A stretch of DNA of 64,000 nucleotides from contig NJPS01000041.1 of assembly GCA_002946415.1 (NCBI GenBank), forward strand, positions 186,001 to 250,000, given 5' to 3'. The notes under the pieces were generated by a model. It searched no databases and had not been told where the DNA came from. It saw only the letters and a list, made by a program, of their open reading frames with translations. Position numbers and translations under genes: made by a program. The stretch is from Rutstroemia sp. NJR-2017a BVV2. Its lineage: Eukaryota; Ascomycota; Leotiomycetes; Helotiales; Rutstroemiaceae. Positions 1 to 10,634 of this stretch are shown here, in pieces. The number at the start of each line of letters is the position of its first letter. The first letter of the stretch is position 1.

Positions 1-548
1 CAATTTCAAGAAAAGGGTTCAGTATGTACTTCTCCCAGGAATCTATTGATTTGGAAAGAATGGTTTTGCTGGTCATTCTGAACAAGGTCGGTGCGAACTT
101 ATGCACTGGTAAAGACGTGGTAGTAGGTGCTTTTATCTGCAGCGCCGGTGTGAATTTGGTAACACTTGTACACCTACATTCACGTGAGGTGTAACCGTGC
201 AGGAGTGAATAGCTCATTTGGCTATGGTGAGTTGCTAAGGAGAATGGATCAAGGTGCTGCAGTATCTTTCTTGCCTTTCAGGCTTTCCGTCTCTGGTCCG
301 AAGGTGGTTTTAATGAAGAAAATGTATGAACATCTTATACACCCTCAAGGTTCACTACCGAGATAGATGAAATGACCAATGCCGGCAAATTGATGTCTAG
401 ATGTAGTCGCTCGTGAGCTGTTAAGTTACGCAACTGCGCTCATGCTGTTCTAGGTATCGAGTCAACTATAAGACTTAAGGGTATTCCCAGAAAAAGTGGG
501 AAGTTGAGCCGCAAAACTTTACTATTGTGAGGCTCAAAAGCTTAATAT
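1..548. other. Left flank, no confident gene
   Basis: No recognisable protein. One plus-strand frame is open from base 3 to a stop at 192-194 (about 63 codons, running in from outside the window) and could be the tail of a gene, but nothing in it is recognised. A TTGAGCC/GGCTCAA inverted pair lies at 504-535, close to where LINE sequence begins on the other strand. Confidence 0.3.
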
Positions 549-2400
549 TAACATTGTACTGTAGGATCTTTATACCTCCTTCGCTATAGTTCATTGTTCA
601 TCTGTATTCCATTGGGAGCTGATTAGTGAGTTCGTTGTGATTGATTCTAGTGCTCGTCTTGAAGGTATATATCGCCTCTGCGGTCTCTGGCTGTCCTCGA
701 CCATGATTGCGTCCTCATTCTCATCTTGCGTGCTGTCGAGCTCGTTTCCCAAGTGGACCCTCTTTGGGGCTCTTCCTTTCGTTGGGGACTTGCTCCTGGG
801 GTTCTGTCTGCTTGGTGGTAGTGTTGGCGTCAGCGATAATGGCCTTGCTGTAGTGGTGCTTGGTCTGCCTCTCTGGGTTGTATTTATCATTGCCGCCGCT
901 TCTGCTGGCGTAGCATCAATACGTGCGCGTCCCATTGTTAGCCTCTCCTTCGTTGGCGGGACAAAGTGGTAGGGTTGTCGAGCATCGTATGCAGCTTTCA
1001 CCTTGCTCAACTCGACCTTCCGGACTGGGCATCGGTTATTCCACGCCTCGTGTGCTCCCTTGCACACAGCGCATTTCCTTATAGCGGACTTGTCGACCTT
1101 GGTGGGGCAATCTTTCGAGCTGTGCGGTTCTGCACAGTAGCCACATGCTGTATTCGCTTTGCACTGGGTTCCTATGTGGCCGTATTTTTGGCACTTGTAG
1201 CATTGCTTCAGTCAGCATTGTCTGTCGTATTTCTCGCACCGAAATGCCTCGCCTTGCCAGATAAGTCCTTCGTCTATTACCTTGTTCGCGTCTTCTGGGG
1301 TTGTAAACTCCACGATAATAGTCGAAGCCGACTTTTTAAGTGCAGCTCTTGATAGCTATTCAATATATTTGATGTCAACATTCGGTATGAACGGTCTGTT
1401 GTCATGCAGGAGCTCAGCCTTGATCTCGTCGAACTTCTCTACATCCATCGAGCTAGTCCTGATACCATGTGCCAGGATTCCATATATCGGCAGCTGTATA
1501 CTTGTGCCTTTTCCAATCCGGTTTATCCAATCGTTTGCGAATCGTTTCAAGGCCTCTGCTTCGTCTCTGTTTGACGTCTTGATGCTGAGATCTCCGCTCT
1601 TCAGTTGGTTAGCTGATGCTATACGGATCCGTTCGATATATTCGTTTCTGCTCTGTTCAATCGCATGGTCAATATGGTTCTGTAAGTTTCTGGGACTCTT
1701 CGCTCGAAGGCTTTCAATAGTAGCTAGGTCTGTGATTTTCACAATGATCTCACATTGTGCTTGAACGAATGATAAAGTCTGAGTGGATAATGTGATTGGT
1801 TTGCTAAGAGGCGCAGTATTGCTAGTCAATATCGACGCGTATGAAGCCTTAGAAGGCGGAGTAGACTGCGCAGCTTTCACAATATCGTTCGTCGCTGTAG
1901 CCGTATCGTTTATCGCTTTGGCTATATCATTTGTCTCTTGTAGGAGTTCGGTGGTTATCCGTCTCGTCTCAGCGGCTTCCTTCACAGCCTGATTGGTCTC
2001 CTGGCTTAGTGCAGCAACCTGCTGATGTGTAATTGTATTCTGCTCGACTTTTATTGCCGTAGATTGTACTGTATCTGCTGTTGTTTTGAGGTCGCTTTGG
2101 ATAGTTGTAACAGCTTGAATAACGGCGCTGAGGTCGGGGGTGTTCTGGAACTTGGTAATAAGGACGCTCATGGCCGCGATCATAGTCTTGACGAGGGGCT
2201 TCGGCACTGACTGATCTTCGGCGGAGTCGATATAGACGAGTGGTTTCCTGAGGTAATCGCTGAGGTATGTTGCATGCTCACGGGGGTCGTTGGGCCATGC
2301 TGCTACTTGAGGCCACAGTGTCACCATACTGCGTGTGTCACACTGGGCAATGCGCACACGCTCAGGCTTCTCAACTGACCAAAAGGAGGACTGCTAGGTG
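549..2400 (-). mobile_element. Tad-type LINE fragment: broken gag (ORF1) plus start of ORF2
   Basis: Read on the minus strand from about 2357 to 591 this is a gag-like ORF1 of a fungal Tad-clade non-LTR retrotransposon. The N-terminal part is helical and rich in Gln, Thr and Ala. The C-terminal part carries a run of CCHC zinc knuckles, including CYKCQKYGHIGTQC and two looser Cys-rich fingers, as expected for nucleic-acid-binding gag. The frame is broken by a TAG at 1356-1358 and a TGA at 1212-1214, yet the amino-acid signal continues past both, so these are point lesions rather than exon ends. Just after the gag stop near 591 a new frame opens with IKILQYNVN, the typical beginning of the ORF2 endonuclease. 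The LINE signal stops there, around 549, so endonuclease and reverse transcriptase are missing. ORF2 of the neighbouring element cannot belong to this copy because it lies upstream, not downstream, in this orientation. Confidence 0.75.
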
Positions 2401-2950
2401 TGGTTTTCGTTGCTCAATTTCAAAAATTTCGTTCTCGCTGTTTGTGATGTTTTCGCTGCCACGAGTTCCTGTAAGCTTCTAAGCGACTCTAGCGTCCACG
2501 TGACCAAGTCACGTGACTAAGTGACCCTTCTGTGTATATAAGCTCCTGAGATCTTAAGATCTTCTTAGTTCTTTAGTTGTAAATTCTAAGGTCATAATTT
2601 GCTTTTGCTAGTAGTATCACACTGTTTAATAATATAGATTGAGCAGTGGTTAACTATATTAATAAGAACCTTTTTCTCTTATTTATAATAAATATTTGAA
2701 GTTGGTAACTTTATGGTCGAAATTGAGGTGGTTCGTTTAATTCTCCACATTGAATTTCGAGCAGAAAACTTAGCCTCTTTCGGAATTTCGAGCAGAAAAC
2801 TAGGCGATTTTGGAATTTCGAGTAGAAATTAGGCGATTTTGGAATTAGCATATTTCTTATCCCTATCGTTCCAGAACATAGCGGGGACATCTAACTCTCT
2901 ACAAGATTTACTCTATATAGATTTATATAAATTTATAAGATTATCGAACT
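2401..2950. other. Spacer between two LINE copies, with palindromes
   Basis: AT-rich, no gene. It may include the 5' untranslated region of the gag-bearing LINE. It holds two CACGTGAC motifs (2497-2515, the second within the palindrome GTCACGTGAC), a TATATAA-like box near 2535 and the palindrome AGATCTTAAGATCT at 2549-2562. A short tandem repeat at 2752-2841 is listed separately. Confidence 0.4.
2752..2841. repeat. Three-unit tandem repeat of about 30 bp
   Basis: Three consecutive units of 31, 30 and 29 bp, each starting GAATTTCGAG and ending in a T-rich stretch. Units two and three share the GGCGATTTTG end. They lie between the two LINE copies. Non-coding; function unknown. Confidence 0.8.
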
Positions 2951-2965
2951 ATGGATTCTATTATT
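2951..2965. repeat. Target-site duplication, copy 1 (3' side of LINE)
   Basis: ATGGATTCTATTATT here is repeated exactly at 4686-4700. The two 15-mers bracket the truncated LINE, which reads on the minus strand, so this copy borders its 3' tail. Confidence 0.85.
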
Positions 2966-4685
2966 ATTATTTATTTCTAACCCGCTAGCTGGTACGCATG
3001 GTACTGGCCATGAGGGGGCTCAATCTAATTAATTACACCAGTAGAACCTCTCCGGACAAAACTACTGATCGCGCCGCTCCGCGCTTCCCACTCTCGTATG
3101 CTCACCCTGCTCTCGTCCTTCGCAGCTACGCTGCTCGGTCATTCCTCAGTCTTACTACTCGTATTGCAGCTGGTTAGCGAGCCTGAAGTGCTCGAACCGC
3201 CTGCTCTGGATCAGCCATTTGGCTACCTGCTGTGCTCGTTCTGGGCTGTCGAGCAGCTCAGTGATAGTTGTTCCTCCCCGCCACTGCCTTCTTGCCCGCT
3301 CGGCGCTGCAGTGTAGGAGGATATGCTCAACCGTTTCTGCACTAGTATAGCAGTGCGTACAGACCGGGGATTCGTAGCCTGGTACTCCCCGTATGTTCAG
3401 GAAGTGTGCGCAGCTCGTTCGCCCTGTTCTGCTCTGGATAAGTATTGTGCTCTCTGCTTTGCTAAGTCCCTTATGCAGTTTGAGCCTGCCTTTGCCTAGT
3501 ATCGAGCTCTTTGCCGCTACACTATACCATTTAGCTACGCCTTTCGCCCACTGCGCTTCCCATGCTTGCTTCTCAGGCTTGAGTATTCCGGCTTGGTTAG
3601 CACGTTCGGTCGGGATACTCGGCAAGTTCTGTTTTGTCTTCCTGCTGCCTCCCCTTTTCCGTATCTATAAGCACTGTTCTTGGCAGACCCGCCGGGCGGG
3701 GGTATCCTTCTGGCGCTCGAAGAATTTCCTGAGCTTCTCGTCGCAGTATACGCTGATCGGAGGGATCGCTGCTTCCGCTTCTACCTCACGGATAGGCGTG
3801 GCTCGGTATGCTCCGGTGATCTTTCGTAGGCATGCTGCTTGTGCTCGCTCGAGCTCTCGCTCGACTGCACCTCTCTTTCCAGGCTCATGCTATGCTTCTG
3901 CACCGTAGGTTAGTGCAGTACGTATGTATGCCGTGTACAAGACTCGTGCTCGGCGTAGTGTCGGACCCCAGGTTGTCTGATTGAGCCTACTAAGTGCGGT
4001 TAGTGCTATGGCGCCCTTCTCTCGGACTACCTTTGCATGTGCTTTCCAATTGAGCTTCGTGTCGAGCCAAACGCCGAGTACTCGTACGCTCGGTGACGGG
4101 GCACACTCCGCTCCTTGTCCGAGCTGGATCGTAGCTGCTAGGTTAAATCTGTTCCGTGCTCTTGTAAAGTGAACGAGCTCGTACTTTGCCGGCGCGAAGC
4201 GTATCCCGTAGCGCTGAGCACATCCTAGGATCTTCTGGTGTGCGTCAGCGAGCTTGTTGCAGTTGGTTTCCGTGCTCGAGCTTATTGCTATCAGGTGCAT
4301 ATCATCGACGAAACCGCCTACGTGGAGACTCTGTTTAGGGAGTGAACACGTCCGAATAAGCTCTGTATTGTAAAGTAGGAAGAGTATTGGTGAGAGTGGT
4401 GATCCCTGTGGTACCCCCGCTTGTGGAGAGAACTCCTCTGATATCTCGCTGGCGAATAAGAAGCATATAGTTCTGTTGCTTAGGAAGCTTGCTACCCACT
4501 TGCTGACCCATTGGGGGAAGCCGAGCTTCTGGACTACTGCTACTAGGCGCGAGTGGACTACTGTATCGAACGCTCCTGCTATATCCAGTGAGAGCAGCGT
4601 CGCTACTTGTCCCTTGTTCGACCAGGCAGACTTGATCACCGAGGTGAGTAGATCTAGTGCTGTTGCTGTACTCCTTTGTGCTCTT
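2966..4685 (-). mobile_element. 5'-truncated LINE insertion carrying the reverse transcriptase end of ORF2
   Basis: Minus-strand ORF2 remnant of a Tad-like LINE. It begins abruptly at 4685 inside the reverse transcriptase, so the endonuclease is absent. Visible motifs are the finger/palm segment with LDIAGAFD, the AGVPQGSPLSPILF block and the catalytic FVDDM. A C-terminal zinc-binding region follows near 3270 (C-x2-C-x8-H-x4-C). Two in-frame stops interrupt it (3890-3892 and 3665-3667), with matching protein signal on either side; the frame ends at 3155. The 3' end carries a short AAT/TAAA-rich tail next to the duplication. Truncation at the 5' end, a simple-repeat 3' tail and a 15-bp target-site duplication are the classic signature of target-primed reverse transcription. 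This copy is dead. Confidence 0.9.
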
Positions 4686-4700
4686 ATGGATTCTATTATT
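4686..4700. repeat. Target-site duplication, copy 2 (5' side of LINE)
   Basis: Identical 15-mer to 2951-2965. The ATG at its start is also the first codon of the open frame that continues rightwards, so the LINE inserted directly at the start codon of that gene and duplicated the ATG. Confidence 0.85.
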
Positions 4701-5375
4701 CTATCCAAACGTGGCCGCAAGCCAAAATACTGCTCTCAGGAAGAGCAACGTCTAGCTAGAAATACTAGAGTTAGAGAGAAATATCACCAAAAGCAGTTCA
4801 CAAACCGAGCTATAGTATTCCAGAATACCTTCCAAGCAGCTTCTGAGTCGGTCCCAAATATGCAGAATCCAGTTTAACTCGATAATTTTGCTTCTGCTAA
4901 TCCTTTAGAACTTCGGTCTCCTCTAGGCTATGATGATGGATTCTTCCCTCTACAGAATAACGATGAGCTTGGTCAACTTTTTTCATCCCAAAGCCCATCT
5001 CTGGGTTCTGCTTCAATGGATATCTCGGAACCTGAACCAGACGAAGTAAATATTGGAGAACCTTTGATTCTATACCACGATTTGGGTTTAGTAGATATCG
5101 ATGAGTTGGTTCCGGATATAGTTACTACTGACCAATCAGCAGTGGACAAACTTAGTATTCAATTGACTAACCAACTGATCCAATTTCAAAGGTGCTGCTA
5201 TAACTGCCATGAGCAATTCAACCGAGAACATACTGATAAGCATGAAGTACCTACATGGAGATGTATCTCCTGCTTCTTGCTCATTGCACATCCAGAAATT
5301 GTTAGTGAGGCCGCTCCTGCGACATCTTCAAACTCTGCCGACCGGCGCAGATCTTCGTCCACCGAGTTGTATTGA
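4686..5375 (+). pseudogene. Cys-rich protein remnant disrupted by LINE insertion and a stop
   Basis: Open frame starting ATG at 4686 with a basic N-terminus (KRGRKPKYCSQEEQRLA), an acidic middle and a C-terminal CxxC...CxxC pair (CYNCHEQF and WRCISC) that looks like a zinc ribbon. A TAA at 4875-4877 splits it, and the same frame then stays open to 5375. CAA to TAA would need one C-to-T change. The LINE lies immediately upstream, separating the ATG from the promoter region now left of 2951. The basic segment resembles N-termini of transposon-derived fungal proteins, but no family is assigned. It may be a remnant of another mobile element rather than a host gene. Confidence 0.5.
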
Positions 5376-6184
5376 GCCGTACCAGGATATTTTCGCGATT
5401 CGATTCCATTACTACATACTCCATTAACACAATACTGCACCAATTCAGTCTCTTACAGATAGCTCCGCCATTAATATCCCATATCCAATCAAATCGTTTT
5501 CTTTCGACCAGCTCTGCGGCGGACGTCGTAGGAGAAGATAGAGGCATTTTGAATCAATTATAACAAGCCGACACAAGAGTCAGCCGTAGCGCCAGTTCAA
5601 TGACACCCAGTAAGGAGCGGCTAAACTTTGAAAATAGCAGGGCAGACCAAAGGTCAAAAGGTAGGAAACGTTCATTTGCTGGGATTATCAGAATCAATGC
5701 CAGTAGGTATACGGTCGTGCCAAGCTCTTGTTGATAGGATGAAATTTTATTCAATCATATCTAATACTTACGATAATTCCAACAGATTTATCCTACCTCC
5801 ATATTCCACAAGGACTTGTCCCTATCAACTATTATCATTCCAATCATAACATAAATATAAGTACTTACCTCTACTTACCTTGTTTACAACAACATCATCT
5901 GGACCCGAAATTCGCTTGATTTTCGATAATAGGTAGTTAGTATTTCATATATTTGGTCTTGTTATCTTCGACTAGAGGGTAGAGGAATATAGAATATAGA
6001 TAGATAAAGAACGCGGAGTTGGCGAAACAATAAAGAATTAAGAGGGATGGAAAGGAGAGTAACAGGTTGAATTACTATATTAATATAGGGTGGCTCAGGT
6101 AGGTATGGCAGCTCGTCCGTGTTCTGTATTATACGCCGGATTCGGTAAACGTGCCCGCAATTGGTCGTTCCATTTACTAGTCTC

Positions 6185-6322
6185 AAGGATAAATAAGTGT
6201 AGTCCCTGTCGCTCCACGATCTAAATTCTAGCCAATCAAGTAGCATAGGAGAGGTGACTGCCGCGAGCTGATTGGTTGATAAATAGAAGGTGCGAGAACA
6301 GGGACTACACTTATTTATCCTT
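6185..6322. repeat. Perfect 25-bp inverted repeat (hairpin or MITE-like)
   Basis: Bases 6185-6209 (starting AAGGATAAATAAGTG) are the exact reverse complement of 6298-6322, with an 88-bp loop. The arms extend outward by about eight more bases with two mismatches. No transposase and no clear target duplication is seen. It could be the remains of a small inverted-repeat element or encode a long hairpin RNA. Confidence 0.8.
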
Positions 6323-6386
6323 GGGACCAAGTATGTGCAGACGAAGCTATTGGCTCTAAAGCTATCAGCTCGTGGTAAACGAATGC

Positions 6387-6421
6387 AAAACACCAACACA
6401 ACACCAACACAACACCAACAC
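6387..6421. repeat. Short minisatellite
   Basis: About three copies of a 10-bp unit (CAACACCAACA-like). Non-coding. Confidence 0.7.
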
Positions 6422-6652
6422 CTGAGGAGCCATTCATTCAGCGGCAAGAGGCACGACAGCTTCATACAAGAAGTGAAAGAGGCGTAGCTTCGCTTATAAT
6501 GTAAATGTAAGGAACTTTCTCCCCAATCTATATTCTCATCTTTTTAATTTACATTCTCGCTGGAGAATCATTTTTTTTTCTTGGTTTGTTATACAATCAT
6601 TTATTTTTCTCACAAGGTTTTATGTCCGCTGCCTTGGTAGCCAACGTTAAAA

Positions 6653-7851
6653 ATGCCATCATCGTCGACTATATCGACAACGCTTGTTACAGATCAAGAT
6701 AGTATTTCGTCGTTCAATCGCGGGCCATTATTGACGACCTTAGTGCTGCCCTCCTCATGTACTGACATTTATACTTATGGGAACGTGATGTACTGGGGTC
6801 ATAATGAGAACTATTTGATCGATCCCTCATGCTATCCTAGCAGTACCACGGAGTATAGGATTGGAGATCCTTGGAACATATATTATTGTCAGTATACATG
6901 TTTCGAAATGACGACGAGGCCTTGTTCATTATGAAGCAGATAGTCCTGGAGTGTGCCCAGAGGGCTTTACGCAGGCGACGACTTTCCCGAGTAGTTTTGG
7001 TCGAAAGAATACAATACTGAGAATTGGAACTGCGACCACAGTAGCTCTTTGCTGCCCATCGTAGGTGACCGATGACAGCTAACTTATAAGTTCATTCTCA
7101 TTACTGACGCAATTCTAGCCGTTTCAGTTATGAAACTGACGGCCACGGCTGTGTCTCTACATTTACATCCGCCACCTCAATATTACAATACTTCTATCCG
7201 AAATTGAACGCGATTAATTCATGGACCAGCACGGACATAATCTTGTCTTCGACAATCATCGTTTCCGACGCGGCGTATTACGTCCATGGCGATGGCATAC
7301 CTATTATGTGGCAATCCTCCGATCTCAAATTATTCGCCGAGGCCGCTGCATCGACATCCACATCAACATCCACATCAACATCCACATCAACATCCACATC
7401 AACATCCACATCAACATCCACATCCGCTACGTCTACCACATATCAAAGTACGATATCCACCACCGCCCAAATTCCTACCCAAACCAACGCAACCACGCAG
7501 CCCTTCCCCTCATCCACTCCCGCTCTCTCCACCGGCACAATAATCGCCATCGCGTTGCTAATACCGCTTTTTGTAATCGCGAGTGCGGCAGCGGCGGCGA
7601 TATATTTTATTATGAAACGGAAGAGGGCGAGGATAAACATGGGGTCAGGGCCGGCAGAGCATGCGGGCTCGAGAGATCAGATGATAATCACGGATGATAC
7701 AATGAAGTCGCCGGAGAGAACAAATGTATTTACGAATAGAACTAGGAGTGAGTTGCCGTCCGAGTGGCCTATGGTGGAACTCGGAGGTAGGGGGCTTGGT
7801 AATAAGACAGGGGGGCGGGGTGGTAGCGATCCGTTAGAGCTGGCTGCTTGA
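6653..7851 (+). CDS. Single-pass membrane protein with Ser/Thr stalk, unknown function
   Basis: Three exons by eye: 6653-6887, 6940-7060 and 7119-7851. Both introns are GT-AG (52 and 58 bp), and the spliced length gives 362 residues with an intact frame. The N-terminal half is an extracellular-type domain with spaced cysteines (SSCTDIY, DPSCYP, GVCPEGF, LCCPS, HGCV). It is followed by a low-complexity Thr/Ser stalk (TSTSTS repeats), one transmembrane segment (about IIAIALLIPLFVIAS), a basic stop-transfer MKRKRAR and a cytoplasmic tail of about 75 residues. Layout and the DGIPIMWQSSDL motif recall a family of fungal cell-surface proteins of unknown function. A cell-wall sensor-like role is only inference from topology. 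There is no strong cleavable signal peptide at this start. Confidence 0.8.
7351..7428 (+). repeat. Coding microsatellite of the Ser/Thr stalk
   Basis: About six copies of a 12-bp unit (ACATCCACATCA) in frame, encoding the alternating Thr-Ser stalk. Its length probably varies between strains, changing stalk length without a frameshift. Confidence 0.85.
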
Positions 7852-10016
7852 GGGGCGGTACGTGAGTTGTGTTTATTGTTGGAGGTGGGTGGATGAAAGG
7901 GCTTTGATGGTAGTGCAGTTGCATTTACGGTTGCAGGTGTAGAAGAGAGAGGGATTGATGGATCGTCCAGAGTGTGACACTCAGTAGTAATAAGACTCAA
8001 GTTAGTCCTTAGAATTAACAACTAGAGAAATGAAGAAGATCCAAAGACCTTAAGAGCTTATATAGTGTGAAGCATGTGCAAGCCCCCTTTTTAGACTAGC
8101 TTAAACCATGCCATATTATAAGGAACTGGCTCCCACTTAGATTAAAGAATATCATCGACCTTTTTACCTCTCTTTTTGGCTGTCTGGTGTAGTACTGAGT
8201 GACTACCTCTTGGATCTCCTTCTATACGTGCTATTGGGATGCATGTACTCTCACTTCGACCCTCTTACAATATACAAAGGATGTTACGTGCTAATCATGT
8301 GTTCTACTAGCCAGTGGGTCGCATTACAGGAGTACGGCTTGTGGGGAGCCTCGGCTACCTAGGACTAGAACGTTGCCGCTCCTAAGCTAACTATGTAATC
8401 AATAAATCTCAATTCTCCACATAGATTTTGATTCTGCTACAGTGATGCTAGATATCTTACTTTCACTCGTCCATATTCTTTCGAGCCATAAGATGTGGGT
8501 GATTCAGGCTGCGAGAGCAGGGAGACGTTCAAGCCCATCTAGGAGCAACAGCGAACAGCGAACAGCGAACGGTGAGCAGGAGGTTGAAGTTCGCATAATG
8601 CGACAATCAGTACCATAGTGGTAGTTGGGATTTCACAAGCAAGATATTGATCTTGCGTCGGCGGATAACAGATTCCGAAAAACGGTCATGGAGGCAGAAA
8701 CCAAAATCTGCTTCCGGTTGTGAGTTTCCTGTGCAGTGAAAGATATATAGAGCAGATAATGTACTCCATGAAGAAACTACTCATCAAGAAGATTATTGCG
8801 CTCTTTCAGAACAACAGATGGATCATGGATCCACAACACAAATCCCATTTGGGGAATGACACTCTCTGAGAAAAGCAACAAATCAACAGAATAAATAATC
8901 TTACAGACCGACAGGTTTCCCGGGAACTACGAAGTGTTATGATAGGCTATAGCTACTTGTGGCATTCAATCACTTATGCTCTCCAGCAGCAGTACTCCCA
9001 AGGTTGTCTCATATCAGAATATTTTGAACCCAATAATCTCTTATACGAATAGAATTCTCTTTGTGATGAGAGGTAGTACTGGAAGCTTTATAAGCACCCT
9101 TCTTTCCTAAGTTGGAGATTCAATCGAGCTTGTTTGATCAGCCTGAAGATTATTCCCTCCCAAACTGGACTTGGGGATAAGATGAACAGTTCAGTACTTG
9201 TTATTTGAGCTATTTCTAATCCTGAAGTAGGGAAACTTCTGGTGAATATAAATCTCGATGACGAATACAAAAGTGCTACCTCTAGCATTGATCTTGTTGT
9301 ATGGAATTTGGAAGATGCAGATTCTTCGAGAGCCTTCGGCTATATGTGTTGATTATATCCACGATCTGGTAGAGGAATAAGAAAAAGCAGAACATCTAAG
9401 TACACTGCTTCATCCCGTCGGCCGCCATACGCTACATTCGCACCTGTTTTTGGTGGGGCCGCAAGTTGTTGGCAGTCAAGGGGATCAAAAGTTTCGAGAG
9501 GGATGGCGAAGGGCGGGAGGTGTAGGTTTGGATAAAACAGCTGGGAGCGACTTTCTAGTGCTATGTATTGCAGCTACGTGAATGCGATACCTGTATTCAC
9601 CCCCATCTCTAATGCTCTCCTACTTTCTTTTCCCTTTGTCCATATCACGATTTGAAATCCTGGGTGCGCGTGCTTACTCTCCGCCTTTGCCATCCCCTGT
9701 GCACCATTTGTATTCCCTGCCTTTCGTCTGCTCCTGATGTTTGTTTCACTCATTTTCATTATTCCCACGTTAAGTGATCTCTGTCCGCTTCTTCTTTACT
9801 TGTAGCCGATCAATGTCTGTCTCGGTATCGATTTATATCCCAGGTACTACAGGTAGTTCATCGTTTTCCACCTTGAACTATGTTCCTTATACCTGCACTA
9901 ACAGTGCTAGTCGTATGAAACTTGAGCTACTCGTCCCCGATCGATTTGAGCTCGACTGCGGAGATTGTAGTGACGATAGCTATCTTCAATGTATACGTAA
10001 CCCGTCCAGCTGGCAC
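7852..10016. other. Gene-free spacer
   Basis: Two kilobases without a convincing coding frame on either strand. A triplicated GCGAACA-like 8-mer lies near 8550-8572. Otherwise nothing recognisable. Confidence 0.5.
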
Positions 10017-10634
10017 TCATTTTGCAGACTCAGAACTCTGGTTTGCGATACGTGCACTCCGACGAGGTTTTGCAGCAGAAACAAGAGGTGGGGTTTTCGT
10101 AATCTTTTTGGGTGCATGTGATATGCGTTTTCGCTGAGTATTTCCTGGGCCCTTTGTCTTTGTCTTTGAGTTCTTCTTGGGGGGATTCTTCATTTTCTGG
10201 TTGAGAAAAGACGCAGTTAGGATAGGTAGACAATGGGCCACGAAAGCTTTGAAGCCGTGGACAGAGTGGCTACAGATGCCAGCACGATATTGATTTTTCG
10301 AGATCTCCATTGGACGACTCAAACAACTTATCGCCTTCGAGCCCAATCGCGTATCTGGCTGTATCATAATCGCTCTCTAGGGTAGAACTTATTGAGTTGA
10401 CACGTCTTTGGAGTTCTCTTCCGAGCTCATCAGATTTGCTATAGGTAGGAATAAGATCGTCGATCAGATGAAAGAAATCCCAATTATCCATTATAGGGAT
10501 ACTTTGGCGATATATCGTTCTGCTAATTCCGCCGCGTCTTCTATGGGATTATTGAAAAACCTTTGGGATGGTCGTGGGCCAACACTCGGGGTAGGCGACG
10601 GAGGCAATTCAGGAAGGGAGTTGCTGATACTCAT
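10017..10634 (-). pseudogene. Probable broken gene with basic C-terminus
   Basis: Three overlapping minus-strand frames read as one protein cut by frameshifts. The first (from ATG at 10634) is a Pro-rich start with LPELPPSPTPSVGPRPS followed by a helix. The next begins MDNWDFFHLIDDL near 10491. The last carries GFKAFVAHCLPIL and a Lys-rich end with KPRRSARIANQ. Breaks lie near 10491 and 10285. No good splice pairs join the frames, so decay is preferred over introns, but mis-splicing by eye is possible. Family not identified. Confidence 0.4.

Larger units (their letters stand above)
5376..6652. other. Gene-free AT-rich spacer
   Basis: Only short open frames, and the longest of these runs straight through an inverted repeat, so none is accepted. 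It holds the hairpin repeat at 6185-6322 and a small satellite at 6387-6421. Confidence 0.5.

Noticed and set aside
5962..6465. 167-codon minus-strand open frame
   Set aside because: Runs through both arms of the inverted repeat and a minisatellite, with no recognisable motif.
7221..7697. 158-codon frame with His/Asn-Ile repeat
   Set aside because: Second reading frame of the 12-bp stalk repeat in the membrane-protein gene.
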